From Atherix ibis (Eukaryota > Arthropoda > Insecta > Diptera > Athericidae): a stretch of 64,000 nucleotides of DNA. The stretch spans positions 51,473,920 through 51,537,919 of the forward strand of contig OY282606.1 of NCBI GenBank assembly GCA_958298945.1, written 5' to 3'. A model generated the notes under the pieces. The model saw nothing but the letters and a program-made list of their open reading frames with translations. It had not been told where the DNA came from and made no database searches. Position 1 is the stretch's first letter; the number at the start of each line of letters is the position of its first letter. Position numbers and translations under genes: made by a program. This document shows positions 21,609 to 33,764 of the stretch, piece by piece.

Positions 21609-22434
21609 TGCTCGCTAGCTACGTAGTTTCCATCTCTCGGGCAATTTGTGGATACCATGCCAAAAAAATTCTTTTTCTTTCAAGCAATTGTCTTCATAAG
21701 AATCGAAGTGCTGCTCAGCGAGCGCGTGGCCCATCGACGAAAACAGGTGGTAGTCAGAAGGGGCCAGGTCTGGTGAATAAGCGGGGTGTGGTAGCACCTT
21801 TCAGTTGAGTGTCTCCAAGTAGTTTCACCAGGTTTCAACATCTCATAGTAGACGATACCCTGCTGATCCCACCAAACGCAAAGCATCGTATTCCGTCGGA
21901 AGCGATTTGGTCTTGGGAAAGATGTTGATGGTTAGTCAGGATCAACCAACGATTGCTTGCGTTTAGGATTCTCAAAATACATCCACTTTTCATCGCCTGT
22001 CACAATCCGATTCAGAAACGACTTTCTTTTTTGTCTGGCGAGCAAAATTTCGCATGTATTTTGGAGTCGCTCCATCTAAATATTGTTCAATTCATGCGGC
22101 ACCTATTTTCCGATCTTTTCAATCGTCCCCCTGCCACGCAGACGATTGGAAATAGCTCTTTAAGTAGCACCCAATTGATCCGTGAGCATTTTTTGCGATT
22201 GGGTATCGTCTTCGTCCAAAAGAGCCTGCAATTGATGGTCCTCAACCTTCCTAGGCCGATTTTTACGCTTCTTGTCTCACAAGTCGAAATTGCCGGCTTT
22301 GAACCTGTGAAACCAATCTCTGCACATTGTTTCTGATAAAGCATTGTCACCATAGGCCTCCATAAGCATTTGATGTGATTCGGCAGACGATTTCTTCAAA
22401 TTCCCGCATATGCTCTTTTTCTGGCACACAACTA
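21603..22434 (-). pseudogene. mariner-C transposase pseudogene (copy 2)
   Basis: The start codon is changed to CTG (22434), then SSCVPEKEHMRE. It shares the 20-bp frameshifting deletion of copies 1 and 6 (FEEIVCRITSNAY). HTH2, the linker and first catalytic motif GDEKWMYFENPK are present. A deletion of roughly 170 bp joins KPGET to the codons after NYLE, removing the second catalytic Asp. The third motif YSPDLAPSDYHLFSSMGHAL is intact (about 21720-21760). Another deletion shortens the C-terminus (SYEDNCLKEKEFFWHGIHK). Confidence 0.9.
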
Positions 22435-22616
22435 GACAGATTACCAAAGGAAAAATGTATGTTGTTGTACGAAATTGATGACAATGTGCACTTATTAATG
22501 TTGATAGATGTCAAACTCATAAAAAAAAGTACGTGTATGGCGTGCCCATGGTAACTTAATACGCTCACTCACGCCATCTATTAGCAAACAGCGGATATAA
22601 GCTTATATCCATGGTA

Positions 22617-24769
22617 CATTTTTTACCAAAAATTTCGTATACATTTTTTAACAAAAATTAGTAAGAAAAAATTAGGGTTATTTTTAAAAGATTTATAATA
22701 AAAATATTCTAAAGAAAATTCTATTTAAATATTTTTCATAAATAATAAAAATTACAAAATATATGCAAAATTAGCAACTGGTTTTTATTGTTTACTTTTT
22801 AGGATAAAAATTATCATAAATATTTGCTTATATAACGTCCTTTAATATGAAAAAAATTAAAATTCGGAATAATACAAATTTTGAAGGAAAACATTTTTAA
22901 TGTGATTATTTTGACATTTTTTTGAACAAAAATGCCAAATATCTCTAAATATCAAAATTCTCATATATTGAAGAGGTTTTTTTTTAAATAATATTTTGGC
23001 CTATCTTTACTCAAGTAACTATAAAAAAAAGGTTTGAAAATATTTGATAAACTAAATTCTATCAAAAATGTACTTCAAATCGAATCAACTTTAACTACTT
23101 TAAGATCAATTATGGCACGAAAATGGCGTAAATATAGTTTTTTTTTTTTTTTGGAGAGAAAAAAATTATAAGAATCCGGTGTACGCATTATTGCCATTAG
23201 GGAGGAATGTTTCTGTAAGTTGATGCTCCCTAGGAATATTTAAGAAACGAAAGTGTATAACCATTACAGAACACATTATAACAGCCATTAGGAGCACGTT
23301 GTCTTATGTGAAAGGATCTCGAAAATGCTACTCTAGAATGAGAGGATAGAAATTGCAAAGGAAAAAAATAAGAAAAAAAATAAACGCTAAGAAACGACGA
23401 AATTTCTTTAAATGATTGTACACAACGTACACTCTGCCTCCATAAAAAAAGGAAATATTAACAAATGCGAAACGAAAAAAATATGCTACCTTGAACGTGA
23501 TTTGATTTTTCAAAACGAATACCGCTCGTTTTCTTGGCTCTCACCCCCTTGGACTTCCATGGATTCCTACCTTCTAGATTCCTTGGCTCCATCGTTAAAA
23601 TTGGTTTAATTCGCAACCATTTTGAAGAGTAATCGCCATTTCATGTGTGCAGAAGAAGATACTGGAATGGGTAAAGATGATGATACGCCACACCAGGACT
23701 GCCTGTGAAGATGCTGCCGTAGCCATTTTGATATGCCGGAGCACACAAGTGTTCCATAAATACACTGGAATGGTTATCGTTTATTTTTTTCTATATTCAA
23801 ATGACGTAACTATAAGACTTAAATTTCGTTCATTTTTCAATTCTTATTTTTTCTTCCACTCAAAATGATCCGTTACCAAAAAAAATTCAAGAAAAGAAAA
23901 TCAATTTTTTTTCTCCTGTCAACTCTTGTCTGTTTTTTTTTGTTGTTGTTGTTGTTGAAAAATGCCATTAGCTTTGAAAGTAAATCACTTTAAACAGTTT
24001 GAATGGTTCATGAGCGAATCAAGGATGAGCATTATGACCGGTTGTAGTCGAAAGAAGGGGCTGATAAAAAGGATATCCCTTCACTTGGCTAATGTGGAAA
24101 AGCTTTCATCGTATTAGATCCAAATTAAAAAAGTATAGCTTCTTAGTTTTATTACGATTTGTTTCTTCCAGCTGAGACTTAATGGCTGATGATAGGCTAG
24201 AACAGCAGTCTAGCAACATACATTTTCGATGAGGGTGACTTCCATTGTAAATAACCAATAATGGTGTACGTACGACGCACAAAATAATAGTACTCAACTA
24301 TCGAAATGCTAACGATTCTGTTTGCATTCAATTCGAGTTATTGCATTTATTGTAATGAGATTAAAATAATGATTTTTGGTTAATTTTTTTTTGAATACAG
24401 TCGAGGGTAAATAGAAATCACCCTTAGACTATTATAAAAAACTAGGGAGACACGGATACAGAAAAGATTAAAAACAAAATGTGTGGTAAAGCAAAAATTC
24501 AAAAGATATAAAATAAGGGTGAGAAACCAATGCAAAATTTTAATAATTCCAAAAAAAATAATATAATTGAAATGGCTGCATTTGCATAAAAATTATCGCA
24601 CTTAGAATTTATGATTTATAGATAAGCTTCAAAAAAAGATTAAAAAATGGTTACCGCCTTTTAAGAGTAAATTTTTTTAAATAATTTTGGCGCTAATTAA
24701 AAAAAATTAAATTTGTTGTTGGCCTAGCATTTTTTTTTCCACTTCACATTTAATTCTGATATTTTGAAT
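22617..24769. other. AT-rich intergenic DNA
   Basis: Poly-T/poly-A rich. A TTG microsatellite is at 23941-23957. A 21-codon frame around 23643 reads MCAEEDTGMGKDDDTPHQDC but has no support. No gene recognised. Confidence 0.5.
23941..23957. repeat. TTG microsatellite
   Basis: Five tandem TTG units after a T run. Confidence 0.8.
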
Positions 24770-26295
24770 CGACTTCTTTCTGTTGAATTTTTTTTTTATG
24801 AAGAAACTTCTCTATGGCGAAGTTACTTCCATGAAAGGTATGCGATAGTGTGCGGGAACAATGTGAGGGTTGTTCGCCAGATGGTGCATGGCTGCCCACA
24901 GGGATCTGTGGCTGCGCGCGCCATCCGGAATATGATGATTAACGGTCTCTTGTTGAGGTTAGAGGAGTCCGGTTGCGGTGTGATCATATATGCTTTTGAT
25001 TGAGGAGGGGGTGGGGGGGGTACTACTAGCCTGCATTAAAGATAGCGGAAAGCCGCTATATGCAGATGGTGTCTGAATGGGGGACTAGAATGGGAGTGAA
25101 TGTTTTCGAAAGGAAAACTGTGTGTATGTGGCTGAAGGGTTTTATGGCGGCCAGTAGGTCGCCCAATATTCGCTTAGACGTGGTATGGTCCGATACGCGT
25201 GGGAACGGTACTTTGGAGTAATGGTTGGAGAGAGGCTGAACTTTCGGCCTCTCTCTTGGTTGGCATGCTGGTGCCAGTATTTCGCAAAGAATGGGGACGT
25301 CGATCTAGAGCGATGAAAGTCCTGTACAAGGCTGTGTTTGTTTCGTGTCCAATGTATGGGTCGTGTGTATGGGCTGACATTATGCGCCACCAGTATGCAA
25401 GGGTGGGCATAAATTCAGTTTAGCATCTGACTTTGTATGCATGTTTGAATGTATGTAGAACCGTCTCAACCGAGGCGATACGAATTCTCATGGGACAAAT
25501 TCCATGGGACCTGGAGGTGCCGCGTGGAAGCATCCACTACTGTGGAGCATCCCGCTTGCTACTTGTTCGGTTATGAATGAAGACGTTCAGGATCTGGTCC
25601 TGAACAGAATGTACGATAAAAGTGTAATTGGCAGATGGACGCACATGTTCATTTCGGATGTGTGCTTTGCATCTGCGTATGGACTTAAATTTGGTCTGTA
25701 CCTTGGGTATTTACTCACGGGACATGGTATATGAATGGGTTCCTGTTCAGGCGTGGTGAATGTCAAACATCTTCTCATTGAGTGTGGCCTGTACGGGGAT
25801 TTGCGTGACGTAGAGAGGTATGAATGCCTTTATATATTTGCTGTGATACTTTTTGAGAGGAGAGCGACAATGTTGAGTGAATTAGTGTGTGAATGACACG
25901 CAGGGTGCCTACAACCGGGTGAAAGACCAAGGTTGATTCCGGTTGTACTTTCGGGTCTTGGCGAATCCACGTAGTTGAGCTGGCTTAGCGGTGCCTAGGG
26001 TATTACAAGATTCTTGACCTTGTAGCTCAATGAGCGGAGTACAAACCGAAGTACTCTTAAAACAAAAATTGGTAGCACGGAAGTCGGGGTGCCCCGACAT
26101 TGGTGAGACCTACAGCAACGTAATAGCTGTGGTTGATACCCATATCGCGGGTACGATCTACGGATCGCGGCTGGGAGATAACTGGAAATAAGTTGCAATT
26201 TTCTCGGGCGCTGTCACTGATAATGACAGGTAGTCCTCACCACCAACAGTTGTTTTCGGTTGAAAGACAAATAAACCACGTTAAATAAAATATTA
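24770..26295 (+). mobile_element. R1-like non-LTR retrotransposon, 5'-truncated
   Basis: Plus strand. The RT segment reads SYFHERYAIVCG and HGCPQGSVAARAIRNMMING near 24820-24950. Where a YADD box is expected the sequence reads IYAFD and runs into a G-rich patch (25004-25020). Then KTVCMWLKG in an offset frame, LYKAVFVSCPMYGSCVWAD near 25320-25380 (the R1 thumb motif), and VKHLLIECGLYGDLRD near 25765-25810 (C-terminal zinc-knuckle region). The GC content is well above its surroundings. Stops and shifts throughout. The usual 28S rDNA target is not adjacent, so this is a dispersed copy. The 3' limit is approximate. Confidence 0.8.
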
Positions 26296-28384
26296 TAACT
26301 GTTGAATTTTTAATGTAATTTTTAAGAATCTTATAATATTTTCAGTGCCTTTAAAAAAAGTACATTATTTGAAATGGAAGCATTTAATTTTTCAAAGAAA
26401 CGGCATAGCAAGTTAGGTGATTTGACGACAGCTGAGGACACCTTGACTCTATCATTATAGGTTTCGAACTTAAGACCGTAACACTACTCACAGTTTCCTC
26501 ATAAATCAATAACCAAATAAACTTCAAAAATATTAAAATTTAGTCTTCAAATAATATTTTGTATAGATTTTTCGGATTTTTGCAGATTAAATATTCAGTT
26601 TTAAGAACATACACGTAAGTCCAATATTTTCTATTTGAAAATAAGTACAATTTACTAAAATGAAGAAAAACAATTTGAAAATAAAAAAAAATCTTATCAA
26701 AATATTTAAAAAAAAGAAAGACGTTGGAAAAACCTCCAAGAAACAATATTGATTAAAATAAATTTCAAGCAAACAAAATGGAATAAAAGCTTTTTTCTAG
26801 TATGGGATAGAGGAATGAAGTATAAAAGAAGAGCTTTTTTCAATACCGCTCCCCCTCTAATATACTCACCTCTTTCCTCGAAAATAAACTGTCCTAAAAT
26901 CGACACTAGATGGAATAAACGAAATAAACAAACTCATAAATTTGGAAATATTGCCCATTGGCTCGTTATATATTGTTGGCCATTGCCATAACGCACGTTT
27001 ATTGCAAAGGTTTTGACATATTCGAGCACGTGTAGAAACGATGAATTTTTATAACAACAAAAAAAAAAAGAAAGAAAATATGAAAAAAAACCAACCAAAA
27101 AATTTAATAGCAATGCGTGTTTTTCTCTCTTTGGTACACCTTCCGCCCATACCAATTTTTTTTTATCTAATATTTACTACAGTTTTTTTTGTCCAGAATA
27201 TTCTTTTTTCCTTTTCACTTTTCCTAATAATACACTGACCACTATACTTACTACCCGATGACTAGTGAAAAGTAACAATTTTCCAATACACCCATACGCA
27301 GAGGTAAACAATATTAAATTACAGAGAACATTTGTTATTGGGGCTGGACACTAGATAAGACTTTTAAAAGGATCCATTTTTATTAGAAGAATCCTTTAAT
27401 AGTTTTATTCGAATAGAATGAATAGAAAATGAAATTAATAAAAGGAAAGATGATAAAAGAAAAGCGAGAGAAACATTTTTTTGCAAAGATATAATATTAC
27501 AAAAAAAAAATGGAATAAAAAGTAAAAATAGAAAGTGATTCCCATGTGGTTATCAGTAAAAAATTTCACTTTTTCTATATCAATTCCTATTGACGTACTG
27601 ACCCGATTCCCTATTCAGGTGTGAATAGTAGTTTCGATTAGAAACGAACTGAAAAATGAGCTCAAACGAAGTGAAATATCGTAAATTTCATTTTATCAAC
27701 CAAAACTAGTTCAGTAGAAAGGTCAGTTAACTCTTCCAATTCACATTTTCTATGTCAGCTTGAAGGTTTGTCAATCCATTATAAAATATTAACCATCATC
27801 GAGTCTATTACGAAATTTTCATATTGACTGTAAAAATATCTAAAGAACACACCCTAAAAAAAGGTAAAAAAAAAATTGAAGAAGAACTAAAAATAAAAAA
27901 TAAACAAAATGTGAATTGTTATTGTGAGAAGAATGAGTGGCGAATGGAAATGAGTCGATTTCAATTAATTTACGATCATTTTATTTGGAAAAGAAACCGA
28001 AAGGAACGATAATAATAGCGATGATAGTCAATCTAATTGAAGAAAAATGGATTTTTTCATAGGAGCAAAATAGTATTCTCACAGGTAGGGTATCTGGATT
28101 ATTATCAATATTCCTTGGCTCCAATATTTTTTATTAATAAGTTTATTTATTTAATTATTCTATATTGTTTTTTTTTTAGTTACTAAGTTCCTAATATTAT
28201 TGATGGAATATTTAGGTTCATGTTAATTTAGATTGAATTTTTTTTTTGAGTTTAAAATTGACTAAACAATGAAGTTATTTTGAGCAGTTTATATATGACA
28301 TTATTGGTTAGTTTTCCTGCATAAAAATAAATAATTAACCTTTTAATTTATTTGTCCAATTTAACGTATATTTTTTTTAAAATA
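26296..28384. other. AT-rich intergenic DNA, no gene seen
   Basis: Long A/T runs. No TE or RNA motif recognised. Confidence 0.55.
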
Positions 28385-29373
28385 CGAGGATCGTTCAATA
28401 AGTCCTTTTAGCTCTATACACTTTTCCAACCGTTCTTCCAAAAATTTTATCCCGTCCAAAAAATAGGATTTCGGAAGTTCTGCAAAATACTCATCCGTTT
28501 GAGCAATGACGTCCTCGTTGGAAGTGAACCGTCGTCCGCCAAGCCATTTTTTCAGATTGGGGAAAAGAAAATAGTCACTCGGGGCCAAATCTGGTGAATA
28601 AGCGGGATGCCACATCAATTCCATTCTCAATTCCACATTTTTGGCCATGGAAACAGCGCAGGTATGCACACGCGTATTGTCCTGATGCAAGAGGATTTTT
28701 TTCTTCTTCAGATTGGGGCGTTTCTCTTTGATTTCCTCGGTCAACCGTTGCAATAACGACGCGTAATACGCTCCTGTTATTGGTTTTCCTTTTTCCAAGT
28801 AGTCGATAAAAATGATGCCCTTCGAATCCGAAAAGACCGTGGCCATCACGTTGTGATGACTGTCTCTTCATTTCTGGAGTGTAGTAATGTATCCAGGTTT
28901 CGTCCACAGTGACATATCGACGAAGGAATTTGGCAGAATTGCGATGAAAGAGTGCCAACATAGCCTGAGTCCACTACACGATTGCGCTTATTCTCCTCTG
29001 AGAGCAAACGCGGCACCCATCTTGGCAAAAATTTTTTCGCAGACAATTTTTCATGCAAAATTGAAGCGACTGTACCTTGTGATATGCCCGTGGCCTCAAC
29101 TAATTCGCGCACTTTAATTCGCCGATCGTTCAAAATCAGATCGCGGATTTTGTCGATGATTTCAGGAGTAGACACCTCAACTGGGAGTCCTGAACGATGT
29201 TCATCTTTTGTGGATGAACGGCCACGTTTAAATTCATTCACCCAATTGTAAACCGTCGCAAACACAGGTGCAGATGTGCCATGAACTGCATCCAACTCGG
29301 CTTTGATTTCTTTCGGGCTTAAGTCTTTCAAATGGAGATGTTTGATGACAGCCCTAAACTCGCTTTTTTCCAT
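28361..29373 (-). pseudogene. mariner-D transposase pseudogene (copy 1)
   Basis: ATG 29373 (MEKSEFRAVIKHLHLK). Irritans-type layout: HTH1, YNWVNEFKRGRSSTKDEHRS, HTH2 with ILNDRRIKVRELVEATGIS, WVPRLLSEENKRNR, first motif TVDETWIHYYTPEM, second LLHQDNTRVHTCAVSM, third PAYSPDLAPSDYFLFPNLK. All three catalytic Asp are kept. Breaks are a frameshift after NRVVDS and a deletion of about 60 bp after KRQSSQ. The natural C-terminus is lost by a deletion that fuses CIELKG to the terminal repeat, so the frame reads through the repeat into flanking DNA and stops at 28361. Relatively young looking. Confidence 0.92.
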
Positions 29374-29551
29374 TGTTATGCACAAATAAATGTCGTTAAT
29401 TTTAATCGACGATAGAAATTGACCTACGCTATGGATCGAGCTGAAATTTTGACAGCTTTCTTGTCGATAATGTTACTTACAAAAAAAAATCTTTACCGAC
29501 ACTACGAGCGCAATTTCTTGGATTTTCTAAGGACTTATTGAACGACCCTCG
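28385..29551 (-). mobile_element. mariner-D copy 1 (Himar1-like), complete ends
   Basis: Ends CGAGGATCGTTCAATAAGTC (28385) and the inverse GGACTTATTGAACGACCCTC plus G (29551), each flanked by TA. Both ends are well preserved. Confidence 0.95.
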
Positions 29552-29708
29552 TAATTACAAATTATGTAAAATAAGGGCTATTCAATCTGGTTCTTAATCC
29601 ATTAAATAGTATTGTGAACTTTTTCGATTATATAAGGTGTAGTAACAAGAAATCCATTATTTTTGCATTAAATTGAAGGTTTTATTTAGCATAGATAGAA
29701 TGATACGA

Positions 29709-30678
29709 TTAAGGTCAAATATGCACCGTTTTGTTCGATAACTCATAGAAACCCTCGTCCCTATTGGCAAAAAACTGGGACAGTCGATTTTCACAATTTT
29801 CTCTTGAGGCGAATTTTTCACCTGCAAAATCATTCGTCATAGATAGAAAGAGGTGGTAGTCACTTGGAGCCATGTCCGGACTTTAAGGTGGATGCATAAG
29901 AAAAGGTCCCGGAACTGCTGGCGAGTCACTATCGATGTATGCGGCCTGGCGTTGTCCTGATGGAACACAATTCCTCTCCTATTGGCCAAAGTTGGCCGCT
30001 TCTGGGCGATTGCTTCTTTCAGACGGTCCAATTATTGACAGTATAGGTCCAAATTAAGAGTTCGGCCGTAGGGGAGCAGCTCATAGTAGATTATTCCCTG
30101 CCAGTCCCACCAAACACACAGCAAAACATTCCGGGCTGTCAATCCTGACAGCCCGGAAGGTGACTGCGATTTGACCATGACCCTTGTCGCTTGATGTTGT
30201 CGTAAGTGACCCACTTTTCATCACCAGTAACCATCCGCTTCAGAAATGGATCATTATTGTTGCGATTCAGCAGCGATTCGTAGATGGAAATTCGGTCCAT
30301 GAGTTTTTTTTGCGATAACTCGTGTGGCACCCATACATCGAGCTTCTTTTTGTATCCAGCCTTATTTAAGTGGTTCCAAACAGTTTTTTGTGCAATGTTT
30401 AGCTCCTGGGCAATCAAAACAGTGCTTACGTGACGGTCGGACTCGACGATTTCCATTATTTTATCGACATTTTCGACAATTGGCCTTCCAGAGCGTAGTG
30501 CATCTCTGACATCAAAATTACCGGAACGGAATCGACGAAACCAAAATTGCGCATGATTGGCTGTTACAGTATCAGGACCATAAACACTATTCACATTTTC
30601 AGCTGCCTGGCTTGCGTTTTCGCCTTTATCGAAGAAAAACTGTAAAATATGGCGTATTTTCTCTTTGTTGGTGTCCAT
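29709..30678 (-). pseudogene. mariner-B transposase pseudogene (copy 2), long open N-terminal half
   Basis: ATG 30678 (MDTNKEKIRHILQFFFDKG). An uninterrupted 179-residue frame to 30139 covers both helix-turn-helix domains, the WVPHELSQKKL linker and the first catalytic motif (KRMVTGDEKWVTYDN). The frame breaks at a perfect 13-bp-arm hairpin (30129-30158) that copy 1 lacks. The second motif FHQDNARPHTSIV and the third (SPD.APSDYHLF, in another frame) follow. The normal stop is disturbed near 29709. All three Asp are retained. Confidence 0.92.
30129..30158. repeat. Perfect 13-bp-arm GC-rich hairpin in mariner-B copy 2
   Basis: TTCCGGGCTGTCA and TGACAGCCCGGAA are separated by a 4-base loop. Confidence 0.92.
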
Positions 30679-30945
30679 CTTTGACGCGTGCTAAAAAAAT
30701 ACTGAGTCAAGTAATTACAAAACTATTTGAAAAGTTTTTTTAGTATAAAATCTTATCTTTCTAACGCCATCTAGTGCAACCCGATCACACTTTTACAACG
30801 GGAGATACAGACTCCTAAAGCCATCTATTGGCAAAATAATGGATTACTTTTTACTACAACTTATAGTTTTCTGTCAACTTCTGCGAAAAAAATTAATTTT
30901 AATGGAAAATTTCCGATTTTATCAATTTTGATGTTAAAATAGGTT

Positions 30946-30963
30946 TCATCATCATCATCATCA
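30946..30963. repeat. ATC microsatellite
   Basis: Six tandem TCA units. Confidence 0.8.
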
Positions 30964-31039
30964 CATGAGAGTCCGGTCCAGCTCTTATGAATCAAAAAAT
31001 TCCAGATGTCCCGGATTTGCTTCGCGGGTCTTCCAATTC

Positions 31040-31300
31040 TTCATTTATAGCATGTTTTTGGTGCCGTAGCTAACGCCGTCGCTCCACCAAAGGCAGAGAG
31101 TATCTCGTCTTCTGTGGCCAGAATGGTAAAATTTGTTAAGCAGACCTTTAAGTCTTGGAATCACTTCTTCCAGTCTCAGATTAAAGAGAATGCACAAAAG
31201 TGCGTCTTCTTGTTGCATACCCTTGTGAACGTTAAATGGCGCTGAAAATAATTCAGCTTCTTTTACTCTTCCTTTCACTATAGTAATGGTTAGCCTAGTC
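31040..31300 (-). mobile_element. RTE/CR1-like LINE fragment (RT palm)
   Basis: The minus strand reads LTRLTITIVKGRVKEAELFS and then HKGMQQEDALLCILFNLRLE, the counterpart of the usual GxRQGDALxxxLFNxxLE block (QG has become QE). About 85 residues, no YADD. Probably continuous, before disruption, with 32780-33110. Confidence 0.65.
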
Positions 31301-32779
31301 AGTCTGTGAGCTTCACAATGGGAAGAATCCTGCTCACGAAGTAATTTTTGAGTATTTGACATTCCTGTAGAATATGGATGATAGTGAAATGGGTGCCACA
31401 GGATTGGCATAAGGGTCGATTGGTATTGCCAAAAAGGAAGTTATGAGTAAGAGTAGTATGTCCAATCCGGATTCTGAGGAGCTTCCGCTCCCAGAAGTTC
31501 GGTATAGATTTTGAATAGACTGGTTTATTGGTGGTTGTTCAATGAGTCGACAAAAAAGTGTCGCTATTGGTCCAGTCATCGTGTCTGCCGATGGCTAATG
31601 GTGTTAGTTGCTATTTTGTTAGTAGGCGAGGCAGATTGGGAATGACTGTGATCACTGGTCGACGGATTGTTACTTCAGCTAACTTGTCAGCACTTTCATT
31701 ATCCACAATTCCCACATGCTTCGGCACCCATTGCAACTCGACACTTCTATTGCTAAGTAGTACTGGGTCACTCGATGCGCCACAAATAGCCTTAATGGCG
31801 GCAAGACTGTCACTAAAAAATAATAACGCTTTGTTGGCTGGGAATATTGGTCGCAATTTATGTTGCCGTTTTGATGGCTCACAGCTCACCGTAATATAGA
31901 GATGCTCTATAAGGGAAGATTCCATAATATAGTGCGCGCGTGCTACAGCCTAAATGTTCGGCGACCGTTGTCAGCGGCGGCATCCGTGAACAACAGTCGA
32001 TGATATTTTAGTCTGCTCAACTGTTCAAGGAAGAGTTTCTTATATGTGGACGGATCAGTACTAGCCTTCTTAAATATATCAAGAGAAGCAGTCACTTTCG
32101 ACTTTGCTCCCAAAACGGTTTCCAATGTGGATGTGGAAGGGAAGTTCGGGAAACGATGGATGAATTGCTTTCAACGTGGGATATAAATAAAGATAACGAT
32201 GATGAATTCCGGAAGATATAAAAAAATAGGTTTTCGACCAGTTTGTTCGATGTGTTTTCGACCAGATGTTCGATGTGCTCCACTGGCTAGTCTAATGCGA
32301 CGGTGTCTTACCTTACTTTTGTTGCTGACTAAAATTTTAAGCATTCGGAGATTGGTGTTAATTTAGTCAACAGCATTTTTAATCTGAAGATTCCATTTTC
32401 CTTCACGGGCAATTGAGATACCCAGGATTTTCATTTAATTTTTGAGTGGGTAGGAAAGGGGGTCAGTGACATTACAATTTTTTTTCTGTAAACATGAATC
32501 CAAGGTGTTTTTGATGTGCAGATCACCTTACCATTTATGCTGCTCAAAGTGTTGATGTTGCGGATAGCGTTATTAGTTTGATGTTGAAGATCCGCACCAG
32601 ATACAAGTATAAAAATATTGTCAGCATATATTTAGTAGTTCCAGGATGATAGATAGTGCAAAAAGGAGTGAATATATATATTGAATAGTATCGTTGATAA
32701 AGAGGATCCTTGTGGTATGCCGTTTTTCATTTCGCGTTTTGACGAAAAATGATCGTTGGCGCATACCGTAAAGTACTCA
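31301..32779 (-). mobile_element. I-like LINE: RT, RNase H and zinc knuckle (decayed)
   Basis: Minus strand. RT motif NGIPQGSSLSTILFNIYIHS near 32660-32735, a YADN box near 32610-32625 (second Asp changed to Asn), then a linker with stops. RNase H follows at 31925-31611 (FFSDSLAAIKAICGAS and QWVPKHVGIVDNESADKLAE). Last comes a cysteine/histidine knuckle (CQSCGTHFTIIHILQEC, near 31360-31420) before stop. RNase H after RT with a terminal knuckle is typical of I-group non-LTR elements. Many stops elsewhere; the RNase H part is open for 104 codons. Confidence 0.8.
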
Positions 32780-33110
32780 ACTTTTCTGGGATACGCTATC
32801 ATAAGCGACTTTACAGTCTAATATGTTTTAAATTTCAGAGAAAGAGAAAGCCTCTCTGGCATGGGCTAATAATTTTTTGAGCAAATGGGGTTATCCTATC
32901 TAGTAAAATAGCGGAGAATATATTGTAGATGATACTAAGCAACTTAATGCCATTCTGTGATATCTGCTTTTTTGAATATGGGACAGAAAATATTAAGCAC
33001 CAGATGTTGGGACCATCAATTAATGAACCATTTAGTGCAGTGTGTCGCCTCTATACTTAACCAGTTCGCTGGTGATCCCGTTGATACCTGTTGACTGGGC
33101 GAGATCTCCA
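32780..33110 (-). mobile_element. RTE/CR1-like LINE fragment (RT N-terminal half)
   Basis: The minus strand reads STGINGITSELVKYRGDTLH near 33040-33100, then KLLSIIYNIFSAILLDRITP near 32870-32940, then LDCKVAYDSV near 32800-32830. This resembles the fingers/palm of RTE/CR1 RTs (KAxGxDGIxxELxKxGG, then YKIxSxILLxRLxP). Boundaries with the I-like piece are approximate. Confidence 0.6.
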
Positions 33111-33603
33111 ACTCGTGTTCTGTCTAGCTAATGTTGACGAGTTTATCAAAATGTTACACCCATCGCCTAGAACGGTGCTGTAAACCGTCCTATCCTGCTC
33201 GGTAAAACTTGCATTTGTATGTTAGTTACTTAGAACATGATTTGGCGACCTTTAAGTATGTGGGTTAAATGGAATCGGTCTTTGATTAGTTGGAAGGACC
33301 AGTTATAGGTGCTTAGATTATGTAAATCATATTATTTTGTTTTAAGAAATTAAAAAAAGGACTTTAAAAAGGAATAGATGAATCCAAAGCCTCCACAATA
33401 AAGATAATATTATTAGAAAAGAAGTGTTTGATAAGGTGCCATTCCGTTAGAATATGAGGGATAGTAAGTTAAACATCACAAAAAGGGCAGATGGCAAGAG
33501 GTTCGAATAGAAAATTATGTACGAGAGCAGAAAGTCTTATCTAAATTCTGAGTAGTCTCCGTGCTCAAAATTTTTTGGCAAGGTTGTCCAAGTAGACTTA
33601 TCT
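33111..33603 (-). mobile_element. I-like LINE 3' tail fragment and spacer
   Basis: Minus strand 33590-33430 reads LLRIQIRLSALVHNFLF, CPFCDV and LTIPHILTEW, a second diverged copy of the zinc-knuckle tail seen at 31360-31420 (one expected Cys is now Trp). The remainder, 33111-33400, is AT-rich with no motif. mariner-C copy 3 lies a few bases beyond. Confidence 0.55.
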
Positions 33604-33764
33604 ACCACGGGCATAAGCTTATATCCGCTGTTTGGTCATAGATGGCGTGAGTGAGCGTATTAAGCTAGCACGGGCACGCCATACTTTTTTTTATGAGTTT
33701 GACCTCTGTCAACAATAATTGTCAGCAATTTTGTACAACAACATACATTTTTCCTTTGGTAATC

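Larger units (their letters stand above)
21460..22616 (-). mobile_element. mariner-C copy 2 with inserted hairpin
   Basis: The left end is CCAGGTGTATAAGCTTTAAT at 21460. The right end is GCGGATATAAGCTTATATCC followed by ATGGTA near 22616. Between the left end and the coding region lies a perfect 35-bp-arm hairpin (21527-21608) that siblings lack. Confidence 0.92.
29635..30861 (-). mobile_element. mariner-B copy 2 (mellifera-like)
   Basis: Ends AGGTGTAGTAACAAGAAATC (29635) and the inverse GGATTACTTTTTACTACAAC plus T (30861), with TA on both sides. It lies only 83 bp from mariner-D copy 1. Confidence 0.94.

Noticed and set aside
24770..26295. A host gene encoding an exonic protein in the GC-rich block
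   Set aside because: Motifs CPQGS, VFVSCPMYGS and HLLIEC in order identify an R1-like reverse transcriptase.
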